Made by a program: the position numbers and the translations under genes. A stretch of DNA of 64,000 bases, taken from positions 107,470 through 171,469 of the forward strand of contig VXWI01000036.1 in assembly GCA_009835985.1 (NCBI GenBank), given 5' to 3'. The stretch is from Acidobacteriota bacterium (GTDB lineage: Bacteria > Acidobacteriota > Vicinamibacteria > Marinacidobacterales > Marinacidobacteraceae). Below, piece by piece: positions 17,598 through 26,042 of the stretch. The notes under the pieces were generated by a model, which was not told the DNA's origin, did no database searches, and saw only the letters and a program-made list of their open reading frames with translations. Within the stretch, counting starts at the first letter, position 1; every line of letters starts with the position of its first letter.

Positions 17598-18647
17598 CTA
17601 GTTTCCAATGTAGCGGGAGACCAGGGTTCGGGCTTCCGCCGGATCCCCGCTGCCGTGCACGATCGTCCTCCCGTCGGGGAAGACCACCAGGCGGCGGCCG
17701 GCGACCTCGAACTGCAGGAGATGGCTCGTGCGTCGCAGCGACTCGCGCACCTCCGGCAGTTCGGCGAGGCGGGCGCCCAACTGCTCCAGGAACTCCGGGC
17801 CGGCGCCGTTCGGGACCGGCGAGGCGGCGGGCCGCACCTGCACCGCGTTCCGGCCGCAGAGCGTCAGCAGCGCTCCGCTCGCGTCCCCTTCGAGGAAGGG
17901 GAACTCGCGCCGGCCGCAGGCCGGGCAGTCGGCGTCCGGCTTCCCGATGTCCATGCGGTAGGCCGTCCGTTCCCAGACGTCGAGGTGCCAGATGCCGGTG
18001 GCGAGATCCTCGTCCCGCCCGGCCAGCAGCTTCAGCGCCTCGGTGACCGCGTAGGACGCCACCGCCTGCACCGCCGGCGCGATCACCCCCGCGGTGTCGC
18101 AGGTCGGTGACGCTCCGGGAGGCGGGACGTCGGGAACCACGCATCGCAGGCATCCGGTGCGCCCCGGCAGCACGGTGAGCGTCATTCCGTAGCTGCCGAC
18201 GCAGGCGGCGTAGATCCAGGGAGTCGCGGTGGAGACGGCGGCGTCGTTGATGAGGTACCGGGTCTCGAAGTTGTCGGTGGCGTCGAGAACGAGGTCCGTC
18301 CCCGCCATGACCTCCCGGACGTTTCCGGCGTGCAGGTCGAGCGCCAGCGGTTCGAGCGCCACCTCGGGGTTCACCGCCGCCAGTCTCCGGCGCGCTCCCT
18401 CCGCTTTCGGGATCCCCTCCCGGGCGTCCTCTTCGTCGTACAGCGACTGCCGCTGCAGGTTGGACGTCTCCACCGTGTCCCGATCCACGAACCGCACGGT
18501 CCCCACGCCGGCCCGCACGAGCATGTCCAGCGCGGCGGAACCGAGCGCCCCCGCCCCGACCACGAGCACGCGGCCCTGCGCCAGGCGCTCCTGCCCCTCC
18601 GGGCCAATGCCGGCGAAGAGCGTCTGGCGGGAGTAGCGGTCGGACAT
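17598..18647 (-). CDS. ThiF/MoeB-family ubiquitin-like-activating (adenylyltransferase) protein
   Basis: RYSRQTLFAGIGPEGQERLAQGRVLVVGAGALGSAALDMLVRAGVGTVRFVDRDTVETSNLQRQSLYDEEDA; Zn CxxC motifs CLRC and CPAC. Confidence 0.9.
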   Translation of the reverse strand: MSDRYSRQTLFAGIGPEGQERLAQGRVLVVGAGALGSAALDMLVRAGVGTVRFVDRDTVETSNLQRQSLYDEEDAREGIPKAEGARRRLAAVNPEVALEPLALDLHAGNVREVMAGTDLVLDATDNFETRYLINDAAVSTATPWIYAACVGSYGMTLTVLPGRTGCLRCVVPDVPPPGASPTCDTAGVIAPAVQAVASYAVTEALKLLAGRDEDLATGIWHLDVWERTAYRMDIGKPDADCPACGRREFPFLEGDASGALLTLCGRNAVQVRPAASPVPNGAGPEFLEQLGARLAELPEVRESLRRTSHLLQFEVAGRRLVVFPDGRTIVHGSGDPAEARTLVSRYIGN

Positions 18648-18738
18648 GCTGCGGGATAGGAGAAAGTGTAGGACTCGGGACTGCCGCGGCACCCGGGGTG
18701 CCCGCTGGCACGTCGAATGCTTGCGCTTCGCCGAGACG

Positions 18739-19257
18739 ATGGAGGGACGGATTCTGAGACTCATCTTCGCCCTGCTCCTGCTGGCCGGATCCGGCTGCAC
18801 GACCATCCAGACGCTGCTTCCGCAGGACACGGCTCCCGATCCGACGAACTTGCCCGGCGGGGACGGCCCGCTGCGCGCCACCTGTCAGGAGCTCGGCGAG
18901 ACCGCCGTACAGCAGGTTCCCATTCAGTATCGTGATCGGTTGGGCCAATCAGTCGCGCTCGTGGCCTACCAGGAATGCATCGAGGTCTTGGTGGTCATGG
19001 TGTCGGTGGCCATGGTGGCGGGCGACACGACCCAGGACGGTGTGGACGCCGTCCGTGCGCAGCTTGCGGGAGCCGACTCGCAATACCTGGCAGATACCTG
19101 TGACGACCACTTCCGGTCCTGGCGCTTCCTTCGGAATCCCGAGATCGGATACCTGAACGCGCTCGAGGGTGCGAGTGCGGGCAATCAGTACGACGGCTGG
19201 ATGGACCGTTGCTACCGGGTCGTGCGGCCGCTGTCGGTCGGCGGAGAGGCGCCTTAG
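18739..19257 (+). CDS. hypothetical lipoprotein
   Basis: MEGRILRLIFALLLLAGSGCTTIQ lipobox-type signal. Confidence 0.65.
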   Translation: MEGRILRLIFALLLLAGSGCTTIQTLLPQDTAPDPTNLPGGDGPLRATCQELGETAVQQVPIQYRDRLGQSVALVAYQECIEVLVVMVSVAMVAGDTTQDGVDAVRAQLAGADSQYLADTCDDHFRSWRFLRNPEIGYLNALEGASAGNQYDGWMDRCYRVVRPLSVGGEAP

Positions 19258-19370
19258 CGCCAATTCCCCGCATCTTTCCCGCGGGCGTCCCACTCCGCCT
19301 CGCGAGCAGCATCGGATGCGGCGGTAGCATTCCGCCCTTCCGAGATTTCGTCTTGAGAACCCATCTTGCG

Positions 19371-21167
19371 ATGGGGTGCCTGCTCGCCGGGTTGGCGGGT
19401 GGCGCACTCCAGGCCGCCGCCCAGACCGCGATCCTGCCGCTCGACGAAGTGCGGCCGGGAATGGTCGGAGAGGGTCGCACCGTCTTTGCCGGCGAAGAAG
19501 TCGAGAGCTTCGGGGTGGAGATCGTCGGGGTGCTCGACGGCGCCATGCCCGGCCGCAGCATCGTGCTGGCCAACCTGTCCGGCGGCCCCCTCGCCCACAC
19601 CGGCGTCATGCAGGGGATGAGCGGCAGCCCGGTCTACGTGGACGGACGCCTCCTCGGCGCCGTGGCCTACGCCTTTCCCTTCGCCAAGGATCCCATCTGC
19701 GGCATCACTCCGTTCGAGGAGATGGTCCGGTTCACCGAGATGCCGCTCGGCGCGGGAGCCGCGCCGGGCGTCGCGGCGACGCCGGCGCTCCGGTTCTCGC
19801 CCGCCGGAGAGCCGTCGTTCGACCCGGCGCCCGTCCCGGAAGTCGGTATCGCGCGCGACGGCCGGCAGTTGCTTCCCATCCGGACGCCGGTCGCGGCCAG
19901 CGGCCTGAGCCCCGCCGCCCACCGGACCCTGGCACCCGTCTTCCGTCAGCTCGGGATGGAGCTGTCTCCCGGGGGCTTCACCGGCGCCACGCGCGCCGGC
20001 GCGGCGGCGCAGACGGGGGTTTCCCCGCTGAAGCCCGGCAGCCCGGTGGGCGCCACCCTCATTGGGGGCGACCTGGTGCTGATGGCGAGCGGGACCGTCA
20101 CCCACGTGGACGAGGCCACCGGCGAGGTGTTCGCCTTCGGCCATCCCTTCACCGGTCTCGGCACCATCTCCATTCCGATGCAGGCGGCGCGGGTGGAAGC
20201 CAACGTGGCTTCGCTCTCCAATTCGTTCCGCGTCACGAGCGCCGGGAGTCCGATCGGGGTATGGCAGCAGGACCGGGCCACCGGAGTCCGCGGACGCCTG
20301 GGCGTCCGCGCCCGGACCATCCCGCTCCGGATACAGGTCGAGGGGAGCCGCGGCGGCCGCCGTGACTACGACCTCGAGATCGTGGATCACGACCTCTACA
20401 GTCCTTTGCTGGCCTTCTCCGCCCTGGTGGCCGTCCTCTCCCAGGAAGAGCGGCCCGCAGGAACCCAGACCATCCGGCTCGGCGCCCGCATCGGTGTCGC
20501 GGACGGGCGCACGCTCGCGGTCGAGGACGTTTTCGCGTCCGGAGCCGCCGGCGTCCTGACGGGCGCGGCCGCACTCGTGGCGGCTCCGGTGGCGCTCCTG
20601 CTCGGCAACCCCGTGGAACGAATCCCGGTGCGGGACATCGAGGTGGATGTTTCCGCCAGCGAGGAGGCCCAGGCGGCGACGCTCAGCCGCGCCTGGCTGA
20701 GATCCTCGCGGGTCCGCCCGGGAGGCACGGCCACGCTCCGGGTCGCCCTGAGGGATTTCCGCGGGGCGGAAGCGACCCGGGAACTGGAGGTGCCGATTCC
20801 CCGGAGCGCCGCGGGGAGCCGTTTGACGCTGCTGGTGGCGGACGCCCTCTCGGTGGCGCTCTCCGACCAGCGCCAGGGCGTCACGGGGACTCCGACCCGG
20901 GTGGAACAGATCTATCGGGCCATCAGCCGCCACCGCCGGCAGAGCCGCCTCTACGTGCGGCTCGTGGGATCCGGCCGCAGCGCGGCGGTGGTGGGCGGCG
21001 AGTACCTGCCTTCGCTGCCTCCGAGCGTGCGCTCGGTGGTTTCGCGGGACTCCTCCGGCGGGTTGACCCGGGAACTTCCGGCTTCGGTCCTCTGGGAAGG
21101 GCACCTCGACGTCGACGCCACGGTGAGTGGATCGCGGCAACTGACCTTGCAGGTAGAGGCCCGGTGA
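19371..21167 (+). CDS. SpoIVB peptidase S55-domain protein (secreted)
   Basis: PLAHTGVMQGMSGSPVYVDGRLLGAVAYAFPFAKDPICGITPFEEM plus VTHVDEATGEVFAFGHPFTGLG, typical of the S55 family; start uncertain (TTG 19353 possible). Confidence 0.8.
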   Translation: MGCLLAGLAGGALQAAAQTAILPLDEVRPGMVGEGRTVFAGEEVESFGVEIVGVLDGAMPGRSIVLANLSGGPLAHTGVMQGMSGSPVYVDGRLLGAVAYAFPFAKDPICGITPFEEMVRFTEMPLGAGAAPGVAATPALRFSPAGEPSFDPAPVPEVGIARDGRQLLPIRTPVAASGLSPAAHRTLAPVFRQLGMELSPGGFTGATRAGAAAQTGVSPLKPGSPVGATLIGGDLVLMASGTVTHVDEATGEVFAFGHPFTGLGTISIPMQAARVEANVASLSNSFRVTSAGSPIGVWQQDRATGVRGRLGVRARTIPLRIQVEGSRGGRRDYDLEIVDHDLYSPLLAFSALVAVLSQEERPAGTQTIRLGARIGVADGRTLAVEDVFASGAAGVLTGAAALVAAPVALLLGNPVERIPVRDIEVDVSASEEAQAATLSRAWLRSSRVRPGGTATLRVALRDFRGAEATRELEVPIPRSAAGSRLTLLVADALSVALSDQRQGVTGTPTRVEQIYRAISRHRRQSRLYVRLVGSGRSAAVVGGEYLPSLPPSVRSVVSRDSSGGLTRELPASVLWEGHLDVDATVSGSRQLTLQVEAR

Positions 21168-23377
21168 CCGGTCGAGCCCGGTCCCGGCGCCGGGAAGCGG
21201 GGCGGCGACGCATCCTGACGGCGCTCTTCCTGGCGTCCGCGGCGGGATTGGCGTTCTCCGGGAATCGGGATTTCTGGCGCTTCGAGACCTCGGGAGATTT
21301 CCTCGCCGGGGAGAGCGACGGCGTGAGCATCGGTCCGGAGGGCCAGGTCCGGCTGGCCCCGGCCCTCAGGGGCCTGCACGAGTCCGAACAGCCCTTCATC
21401 TGGTCGGTGGCTCCCGATGGTTCCGGGGGAGTCATCGCCGGCGGGGGAGCCCAGGGGACGCTGATCCGGATCCGGCAGGGCGCCTCCGAGGTGCTGGCCG
21501 ACACCGGAGAAGTCGGAATCCACGCCGTGGCGGTCGGCGGCGACGGCGCCGTCTATTTCGCGACCGCGCCGGGAGGGAGCGTGCAGCGCATCCTGCCCGG
21601 TGGGGAGCGCGGGGTCCTCCACCAGCCGGAGGCCCGCTACATCTGGGCGATCGTCCCTGAACCGGGGGGCAGCCTGCTGGTGGCCACCGGAATGCCCGGC
21701 TCCGTGATCCGCGTGCAACCTTCGGGAAGCGCGGAGACCATCTTCGCCACCAGCGAGGAAAACGTGACGGCGCTCCATCGCGCGCCCGACGGAACGATCT
21801 ACCTCGGAACGGAACCTTCCGGCATCGTCTTCCGGATCGACAGCGAGTCGGGGTCGATGGCGCTCTATGACAGTCCCCTCGCGGAGATCCGCGCCCTGGC
21901 GCTGAACGCTGCGGGTGAGGTCTTCGCCGCGGCGGTCGCCGCGTCCCCGCGCGGCGCGGCGGCGGGCGCCGCGGCGGTCCCGGCGGCGCCCGAGACCCCT
22001 ACGGGGAGTGCGGGAGTGGTGGCCACGACGTCCTTCCGGGTGCTCGCGGCTGCAGGTCCGGCGCCGGGACCGGGCGCAACGCCGGCCAACGGGCTCATGG
22101 GCGCGCTCTACCGCATCGCGCCGAGCGGGGCGGCCCAGACGATCTGGGAGTCAAACCGCGACCGGCCGCTGTCCCTCGCGATGCTCCGCGACGAGCGTCT
22201 CCTCCTAGGCACCGGCGACCGCGGGCGGGTGTACCGCCTCACCCGCGAAGGCGAGGTCACGCTTCTGTCCCGCGTGGATTCGGAACAGGTCACCGCGGCG
22301 GTCTCGGAGGGCGGCGTCACCCTGCTCGGCGCCTCGAATCCGGGGAGGGTGCTCGAACTCTCCGCTTCCCCGCGGACCGAGGGCGCGTATCGCTCGCGTG
22401 TCCTGGACGCCGGCGGCGCGGCAAGTTTCGGGCGCATCTCCTGGGAGATGCGGACGCCTCCCGGTTCCGCGGTGAGCATCGACACGCGAACCGGGAACTC
22501 GGCGGAACCGGACGACACCTGGAGCAACTGGGTGTCCGCGGCGGCGGATGCCACCATCGCGAGTCCTGCCGCGCGCTTTCTGCAGTGGCGGGCAACCCTG
22601 CGTTCGGACGGCAGTTCCTCTCCGGAGCTGGCGTCGCTCGAAGCGGCGTATCTCCCCGTGAACCTCGCTCCCCGCGTGACCGGGATCACCCTCCACCCTC
22701 CCGGGCTCGCCTTCGAGGAATTGCTGAACACCTCAGCGCCCCGCCTTCAGGGGATGGATCGCCGGCCGGAGGTGACCGACGCCGCCCGCCGGGGGCAGCC
22801 GGGTTCCACGCTCCCCGCGGGGAGCGGGCGCCAGCTCTATCTCCACGGGGTCCGCACCGCCACCTTCCGGGCGGACGATCCCAATGGCGACCGGCTTCGC
22901 TACCGAGTTTCGGTGCGCCGCCAGGGCGACGTGCCCTGGCAACCCCTGCGGTCCGGACTGTCGGAGACCATCGTCGCCTGGGACACTTCCACGATGCCCG
23001 ACGGCCGCTACGAACTCCGGGTCGAGGCCGAGGACTCTCCCGACAATCCCCCCGGCGAGACGCTCGCCGGAAGCCGGACCAGCCGGCCCTTCACGGTGGA
23101 CAACACGCCGCCGGTGATCTCGGATCTCACGGTTACGGCGGACGGCGGCATCCGCTTCCGCGCGAGCGACGCCGGGAGCCCGATCCGGCGTGCCTCCGTC
23201 TCCGTGGACGGCGGCCCCTCGCGCGTGGTCCGGCCCGTGGACGGGATCGCCGACTCTCCGAGCGAGGAGTACGACGCGCGCCTCGACGGTTTCCCCTCGG
23301 GAGCCGGATCCGTCGTGGTGAAGGTGGAGGACGACATGGGGAACGCGGGTGCGGCGGAGGCCCGGGTCGGGAGTTAG
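21164..23377 (+). CDS. hypothetical secreted beta-propeller-like protein
   Basis: 737 aa with NHL/SMP-like repeats (SVAPDGSGGVIAGGGAQGTLIRI, IYLGTEPSGIVFRID); GTG start overlaps previous stop (GTGA). Confidence 0.7.
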   Translation: MTGRARSRRREAGRRRILTALFLASAAGLAFSGNRDFWRFETSGDFLAGESDGVSIGPEGQVRLAPALRGLHESEQPFIWSVAPDGSGGVIAGGGAQGTLIRIRQGASEVLADTGEVGIHAVAVGGDGAVYFATAPGGSVQRILPGGERGVLHQPEARYIWAIVPEPGGSLLVATGMPGSVIRVQPSGSAETIFATSEENVTALHRAPDGTIYLGTEPSGIVFRIDSESGSMALYDSPLAEIRALALNAAGEVFAAAVAASPRGAAAGAAAVPAAPETPTGSAGVVATTSFRVLAAAGPAPGPGATPANGLMGALYRIAPSGAAQTIWESNRDRPLSLAMLRDERLLLGTGDRGRVYRLTREGEVTLLSRVDSEQVTAAVSEGGVTLLGASNPGRVLELSASPRTEGAYRSRVLDAGGAASFGRISWEMRTPPGSAVSIDTRTGNSAEPDDTWSNWVSAAADATIASPAARFLQWRATLRSDGSSSPELASLEAAYLPVNLAPRVTGITLHPPGLAFEELLNTSAPRLQGMDRRPEVTDAARRGQPGSTLPAGSGRQLYLHGVRTATFRADDPNGDRLRYRVSVRRQGDVPWQPLRSGLSETIVAWDTSTMPDGRYELRVEAEDSPDNPPGETLAGSRTSRPFTVDNTPPVISDLTVTADGGIRFRASDAGSPIRRASVSVDGGPSRVVRPVDGIADSPSEEYDARLDGFPSGAGSVVVKVEDDMGNAGAAEARVGS

Positions 23378-23380
23378 TTC

Positions 23381-23402
23381 GGAGCGCCGGCCTCCGGCCG
23401 GC
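23381..23402. repeat. 22-bp palindromic intergenic repeat unit
   Basis: GGAGCGCCGGCCTCCGGCCGGC, identical to 50962-50983. Confidence 0.75.
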
Positions 23403-23496
23403 ATCGACCGCCGAGAGGCGGTCGAAACCGCACCGCTCACCCATCCTCACCAGGCACAGGACATGATCCGGACCGGCTGAGGCAGGGACTCATCCG

Positions 23497-24213
23497 TTGA
23501 CCTGCACGGCTCCGTCCCGCCGCCTCTCGGTGTTCACCCGGGTACCCGAGCCCGGCAGGGCCAAGACCCGCCTCGTCCCCCCGCTCACCGCGGACCAGGC
23601 GGCCGCACTGCAGCGCGCCATGACGGAGGACCTGCTGGAGCGGCTGGATCGCACCTTCGGCGCCGCAGCCGCGGAAGCCCCGCCGCTCTCACTGGAAGTC
23701 CGATGCGACGGGCGGTTCTCGCCCGGAGCCCTGGAGGTCCCGAAGAGCTGGGCTACCACCAGCCAGGGCTCCGGGGACCTGGGCGAGCGGCTCGCGCGGG
23801 CCACCCGGGGGGCGCGGCGGGACGGAATCGGACGCCTCGTCATCATCGGCTCCGACGCTCCCCTGCTCCCGCTACCGCTGGTAGGGGCAGCGTTTTCCGG
23901 CCTGGCAGACCGGGACGCGCTCGTCGCCCCCGCGGAGGACGGCGGCTACGTCCTGATCGGCCTCGCCCTCGAGCGGGTGCCGCCGGCGGCGGTCGACTCC
24001 CTGTTCGCTGGCATTCCGTGGGGCACCGGTGCCGTCCGGGAGGCCACCGCCGAAGCTGCCCGGCGCGCCGGCCTCGGGTTCGGCGAACTGGCAGGCCATT
24101 GGGACGTGGATCGGCCCGAAGATCTACCCCGCCTCGCGGCCTCCATCCGCGCCCTGGACGCGGCAGCACGCCCCCGCCGCACGGGAGGAGTCCTCACCGC
24201 ACTGGGATTCTGA
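23497..24213 (+). CDS. TIGR04282-type glycosyltransferase (DUF2064)
   Basis: RLSVFTRVPEPGRAKTRLVPPLTADQAAALQRAMTEDLL...VIIGSDAPLLPLPLVGAAF...VAPAEDGGYVLIGLAL. Confidence 0.83.
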   Translation: MTCTAPSRRLSVFTRVPEPGRAKTRLVPPLTADQAAALQRAMTEDLLERLDRTFGAAAAEAPPLSLEVRCDGRFSPGALEVPKSWATTSQGSGDLGERLARATRGARRDGIGRLVIIGSDAPLLPLPLVGAAFSGLADRDALVAPAEDGGYVLIGLALERVPPAAVDSLFAGIPWGTGAVREATAEAARRAGLGFGELAGHWDVDRPEDLPRLAASIRALDAAARPRRTGGVLTALGF

Positions 24214-25429
24214 GCGCCCGTCGAGCCTCCTCGTTCTCGAACGCGGGTTCATAGGACCGGATCTCCTCCTCGCTGAGGCCGGCGGCGGCGAGGCTCCCGC
24301 GCCATTCGCGCCGAATCGTGGCGGCCATGCCGGCCGCTGTTGCCGCCGCCTGGTCGAGCCGCACTTCGAAGAAAGGCGCGGCTTCGAGCGCCGCCTCAAG
24401 CGAAGCCTCGTTGCCGCTGAGTTCGCTGATCCCGGTTTCGAGGTGGCGATGACGGTGGGGTTCGGGGTTCACGTCGAACGCCGGCGCGAGAACGAAACGG
24501 CCAGCTCCAGCATGCAGCAGGCCGTGGTTCTTCAGGTGATCGTCGCCATTCGCCACGAGAATGGTGAACAGAATGCGGCGATAGAGCTCGGTGAGCTGCT
24601 GGAGCGGTTCGGCGGCGTGGACGCGAAGGGCATCGGCAATGTCCGTGTAGAAGGCGACGGCCCCGGGCTCGAGGTCGAGGAAGGACAGTGCCGACAGGTA
24701 GTGGACCCGGTCCGCGCTTGTGCGATCGAATCGCCGGATCAGGGCAACTGGAAGTTCGGATTCCGGAAGGGCGATCCGTGCGCTCGCCGCATCGATGCCG
24801 ACGCTCCGGGCAAGCTCGAGCGTCGCAACCTCGACTCGCTCGATCGGCCGGGTGTCCTGCCGGGCGGTGAACTTCGCGACGAGGAGCCAGTCGTCGTCAT
24901 CCCGCAGGCTGGCCTTGGGACGCGCACCGCCGAGGGAACCGGCGCTCCGCACCAGCGCGCGTCGATCAGGGCCGCTCAACTCGTGAGCGTCAGCCAACCG
25001 CCGCAGCTCCGAAAGAGCTTTCAGGGGAAACGTTGCTTCGGGAGGAGCGAGTGGAGAGCCTTCTTCGTCGAGGTAGCGAAGGGAACCCTGCCGGGTCTCA
25101 TCGTTCACGGCGAGGAGGTAGTCGAACTCGGAAAGTGCCCCGGCGAACACCCGCCGGATGAGCCCTCGTCCCCAGGCATCGGGGGCGCCGTCCCTGAAGA
25201 CTCCCGAAAGCGCCGACCGGCGATCGGTCCCCGACCCGGATGCGAAGAACCGTCCTTCGGAAAGTGGGAGTCCCGGCGCGATGGCGAAGCCCGCCGGATC
25301 CGTCAGCCATCCCGGCGAGTAGCGGAACATGCTCGTTTCCCGACGGCCGTCCGACTCGAACGTGAGCTCGCCGACGTCACGGAGCGCCGCGCCGAGCGCT
25401 ACCCGGACGGTACGCGTGGTCTTGGGCAT
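24194..25429 (-). CDS. hipA: type II toxin-antitoxin HipA-family kinase
   Basis: FRDGAPDAWGRGLIRR; SAGSLGGARPKASL; VALIRRFDR; LFTILVANGDDHLKNHGLLH; LAPAFDVNP - HipA kinase motifs. Confidence 0.93.
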   Translation of the reverse strand: MPKTTRTVRVALGAALRDVGELTFESDGRRETSMFRYSPGWLTDPAGFAIAPGLPLSEGRFFASGSGTDRRSALSGVFRDGAPDAWGRGLIRRVFAGALSEFDYLLAVNDETRQGSLRYLDEEGSPLAPPEATFPLKALSELRRLADAHELSGPDRRALVRSAGSLGGARPKASLRDDDDWLLVAKFTARQDTRPIERVEVATLELARSVGIDAASARIALPESELPVALIRRFDRTSADRVHYLSALSFLDLEPGAVAFYTDIADALRVHAAEPLQQLTELYRRILFTILVANGDDHLKNHGLLHAGAGRFVLAPAFDVNPEPHRHRHLETGISELSGNEASLEAALEAAPFFEVRLDQAAATAAGMAATIRREWRGSLAAAGLSEEEIRSYEPAFENEEARRALRIPVR

Positions 25430-25438
25430 CGGCGCCTC

Positions 25439-25625
25439 CTAGCAGCCTGTGGTGGAACTGGCGTGAGCACCGAGAACGGCGAGGCGCCCGGCTGACGAGG
25501 CGCGTGAGGGAGGAATACCGGGTGTATTCCGACCGAAACGCAACGATGAGGGCCGCCTAGCGGCCCGGTTCAGCCGGGATGCATCGCCGTTCGAATGCCG
25601 CGAGAGTTTCACCACAGGCTGCTAG
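25439..25625. mobile_element. 187-bp structured MITE-like element, copy 2 (between hipB and hipA)
   Basis: CTAGCAGCCTGTGGTG...CACCACAGGCTGCTAG 16-bp perfect terminal inverted repeats; near-identical to 14221-14407. Confidence 0.8.
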
Positions 25626-25939
25626 CCCCCGAGCGGTCCCGGGCGGCGGATGCGCTGCGGGAGGGCTGATATGTCGAGCAGGAGCCCGGTGTCGTCCCGG
25701 GAGACGTCAAGCAGCTCGTCGAGACGACGCAGCTCCCCGAGCACCAGCAGCGCCATGGCGAATGCCCCCAGCGAAACGCCTGGCTCGCCCCTCTCCAGCC
25801 GGCCGAGGGTGCCGAGTGAAACACCCATTCGCTCCGCGAAGTCCGCCATGGGCATCCGGCGTTTCTTGCGCGCGATCCGCAGATCCCGACCCAGAGAGCG
25901 CAGCGCGCGCGTCGCCGAAGGTGTCAGTGGTTTGGACAT
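25622..25939 (-). CDS. hipB: HipB-like XRE-family antitoxin/repressor
   Basis: MSKPLTPSATRALRSLGRDLRIARKKRRMPMADFAERMGVSLGTLGRLERGEPGVSLGAFAMALLVLGEL - HTH_XRE; upstream of hipA on the same strand. Confidence 0.85.
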   Translation of the reverse strand: MSKPLTPSATRALRSLGRDLRIARKKRRMPMADFAERMGVSLGTLGRLERGEPGVSLGAFAMALLVLGELRRLDELLDVSRDDTGLLLDISALPQRIRRPGPLGG

Positions 25940-25961
25940 AACAACTCATATACTAGTCGTT
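25940..25961. promoter_or_regulatory. candidate HipB operator / hipB promoter
   Basis: AACAACT-N8-AGTCGTT inverted repeat (one mismatch) directly upstream of the hipB ATG; on the minus strand TTGCTA-N17-TATATG resembles -35/-10. Confidence 0.55.
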
Positions 25962-26042
25962 ATCGATATTAGCAATCTGTTTGAAGGCATGAAAGAAGCA
26001 TGCCTCCAGAGTGCAGATCTCGGCCGGGGTCGGATCGTCCCG

